Source of the DNA: Paenibacillus_E qinlingensis_A
GTDB lineage: Bacteria > Bacillota > Bacilli > Paenibacillales > NBRC-103111
NCBI RefSeq assembly: GCF_031455095.1
Contig: NZ_JAVDSB010000002.1
Span: forward strand, 124,001-188,000
DNA length: 64,000 nt
Reading direction: 5' to 3'
Below the pieces are notes generated by a model. It saw only the letters and a program-made list of their open reading frames with translations. It did no database searches and was not told the origin of the DNA. The translations under genes and the position numbers were made by a program. Shown piece after piece: positions 62,632 to 64,000 of the stretch (the stretch's first letter is position 1; the number at the start of each line of letters is the position of its first letter).

Positions 62632-64000
62632 TCAATAGAGCAAGCGAACGACTTCATTCGTCGTTACGATGCTTAGTGGCTGTGCCTCAAGTCTGTTATG
62701 CTGCCAATTGTGCTCGAACATAACCAGCATCACCTGATTCTGTAAGAACGCTTTATTTAACATAGGCAGCAAATGTGTCGTAGGCTCACTGAGATATGGA
62801 ATATCTCCTAGTGGCAGTTGCTTACCTTGTTCATCCAAAAGCACATAGGAAGTTTCCGTCTTTTTCATATCCGCAAATTGCAACAATACGACTGGGCGCT
62901 TGTCCGAAAGCGGATTTTTAATCTGGTTTTTCACGTTTTTAATCATTTCCGGGAATGACTTGTGAGCTGCAGAACGGATTGTCTGAAAATCTTGTGAGTC
63001 AGCATCTCGGAACGCCGCTTCTTCCCAACGCACCCTCGTGTTAAGCTCACCTGGGTATTGGGCTAGTTCTTTCGCTTTGACGACTCCAAAGACAGAGTCA
63101 TCTTCACGTATGTATTTCGCTGCACGGAAGGGTCGATACGTTCTTGTAAAGTGAATCTGTCCGCTTCGTAAGTCTGACCAGTATCCTTCATCTATGTACT
63201 CGCCTCTAGCATGATCTGTGTAGGATCGGAACGATAACTGCACTAATTCTGAGGAATCGCTGCGAACACGACCAAGCTCCCGCAGTTCTGCGATTTGCCA
63301 GGCATGCCCAAGCCATTCTTCCAACGTTGATTCCGAATCCATAGGAAGATCTGGATTTTCCAATCTACGGTTGAGATACTCTCTGCTTTTCTTGATCAAC
63401 GCTTGCAGGATGGTCAGCTGCTCAATCGCATTTGTGTACACGGTCTCCCGATCTGCCTCAGCATGAAACTGAAGGTTCACATCACGAAGTGCCGTTTGAA
63501 CCCCTGGAATATAATAGTTACCAAGCTGTTTAGCCTGCTCTTCAACGGTTTTCAGTACCTTTTTGTCCAGGCTTCCCAGCCCTGACTGTACAAGCTGCAA
63601 GATAAGCTTCTCTGCAATGCTGATTCCTTCCAACTGTGCCGCTATTTTCTTCAATAAAGCTGACTTATTCGTCTTTCGCTTAGCAACCGACGCATCCGGG
63701 TCTACAGGTTCTTTCTTCTTCTCCTCCCGCTTCTCCGCCTTTTCCCGCTTATCCACGATATCTTGAGGCACAGATGCCGTAGTAAATGATTTGCCTGACG
63801 TATAGGCATACATCAAACCTAGATTGTGTTTGCATGGAAATTGGCGGCTTGGGCATGAACAGCGAAACACGGGATTCCCCTCTTTTGCCATATCAACCGA
63901 GCATTGATACGGGTCTTTGCCACTCCCTTTACACTCTCCAAAAATAATCGTGCTGTCCTCCGATTGACATAACAGCGGAAAACTATTTTTTTTCACCAAA
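62632..64000 (-). CDS. SWIM zinc-finger protein, N-terminus beyond the window
   Basis: At least 455 residues; the frame is open to the right edge. The SWIM motif CSCPSRQFPCKHNLGLMYAY (C-x-C-xn-C-x-H) lies near the visible N-terminus, preceded by FGECKGSGKDPYQCSVDMA, which in relatives follows another 20 to 30 residues, so the start is probably off the window. A Lys/Glu-rich linker and a large helical region follow. SWIM domains bind nucleic acid or protein. First visible gene of the MoxR/VWA operon, 24 bases before the HEAT gene; comparable to E. coli YehQ. Confidence 0.85.
   Translation of the reverse strand, partial: LVKKNSFPLLCQSEDSTIIFGECKGSGKDPYQCSVDMAKEGNPVFRCSCPSRQFPCKHNLGLMYAYTSGKSFTTASVPQDIVDKREKAEKREEKKKEPVDPDASVAKRKTNKSALLKKIAAQLEGISIAEKLILQLVQSGLGSLDKKVLKTVEEQAKQLGNYYIPGVQTALRDVNLQFHAEADRETVYTNAIEQLTILQALIKKSREYLNRRLENPDLPMDSESTLEEWLGHAWQIAELRELGRVRSDSSELVQLSFRSYTDHARGEYIDEGYWSDLRSGQIHFTRTYRPFRAAKYIREDDSVFGVVKAKELAQYPGELNTRVRWEEAAFRDADSQDFQTIRSAAHKSFPEMIKNVKNQIKNPLSDKRPVVLLQFADMKKTETSYVLLDEQGKQLPLGDIPYLSEPTTHLLPMLNKAFLQNQVMLVMFEHNWQHNRLEAQPLSIVTTNEVVRLLY

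Overview
This window is a piece of a Gram-positive chromosome, most likely Paenibacillus or a close relative in the Bacillales. The reasons are the strong GGAGG-type ribosome sites with ATG, GTG and TTG starts, sigma-A type promoters, many YesM/YesN and YesS-type regulators, LplABC-type sugar importers, a Bacillus-like malate dehydrogenase, large secreted multidomain carbohydrate-active enzymes, and short intergenic repeat elements. No rRNA, tRNA, transposase, phage gene or CRISPR array was found.

Layout. 1-1818: end of a sulfonate-type binding protein and an FMNH2-dependent monooxygenase of the NtaA/DszA type. 2088-2744: a YhhN-like membrane protein. 2962-9236: a glycosylation island with two glycosyltransferases that carry very Lys/Arg-rich N-terminal tails, and a four-gene operon hddA-gmhA-hddC-gmhB, which is a complete GDP-D-glycero-alpha-D-manno-heptose route. 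9248-10240: a metallo-beta-lactamase-fold hydrolase and a small membrane protein. 10563-18973: a compact 11-gene ethanolamine-utilisation microcompartment operon (eutS-eutP-eutB-eutC-eutL-eutE-BMC-pduL-eutN-BMC-mdh), bounded by terminators. It has a malate dehydrogenase but no alcohol dehydrogenase, no EutA reactivase and no transporter.

18937-55784 holds three polysaccharide-utilisation loci, each with a lipoprotein, two permeases, an AraC-type or two-component regulator and secreted enzymes. None has its own transport ATPase, so all probably borrow a shared MsmX-like one. Locus A: importer, YesM/YesN pair, and a 1671-residue GH-A-like glycosidase with both a cohesin and a dockerin; an AraC regulator and an MDR dehydrogenase follow. 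Locus B: one operon of beta-helix protein, PrsA/SurA-like foldase and SASA-type esterase, and a second operon of importer, YesS-type regulator and alpha/beta esterase. Locus C: a PL8 polysaccharide lyase with an SGNH esterase, a divergent YesS-type regulator and an importer. Paired promoter sequences tie genes together: a 36-bp element (35/36 identical) precedes both the locus A importer and the big glycosidase, and a 63-bp promoter/operator precedes both locus B operons. The repeated presence of esterases suggests O-acetylated polysaccharides as targets.

56118-64000: a MoxR-type AAA ATPase, VWA protein, DUF5682-like protein, HEAT-repeat protein and SWIM zinc-finger protein in one overlapping operon. 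This gene set resembles E. coli yehLMPQ and is still poorly understood; it runs off the right edge.
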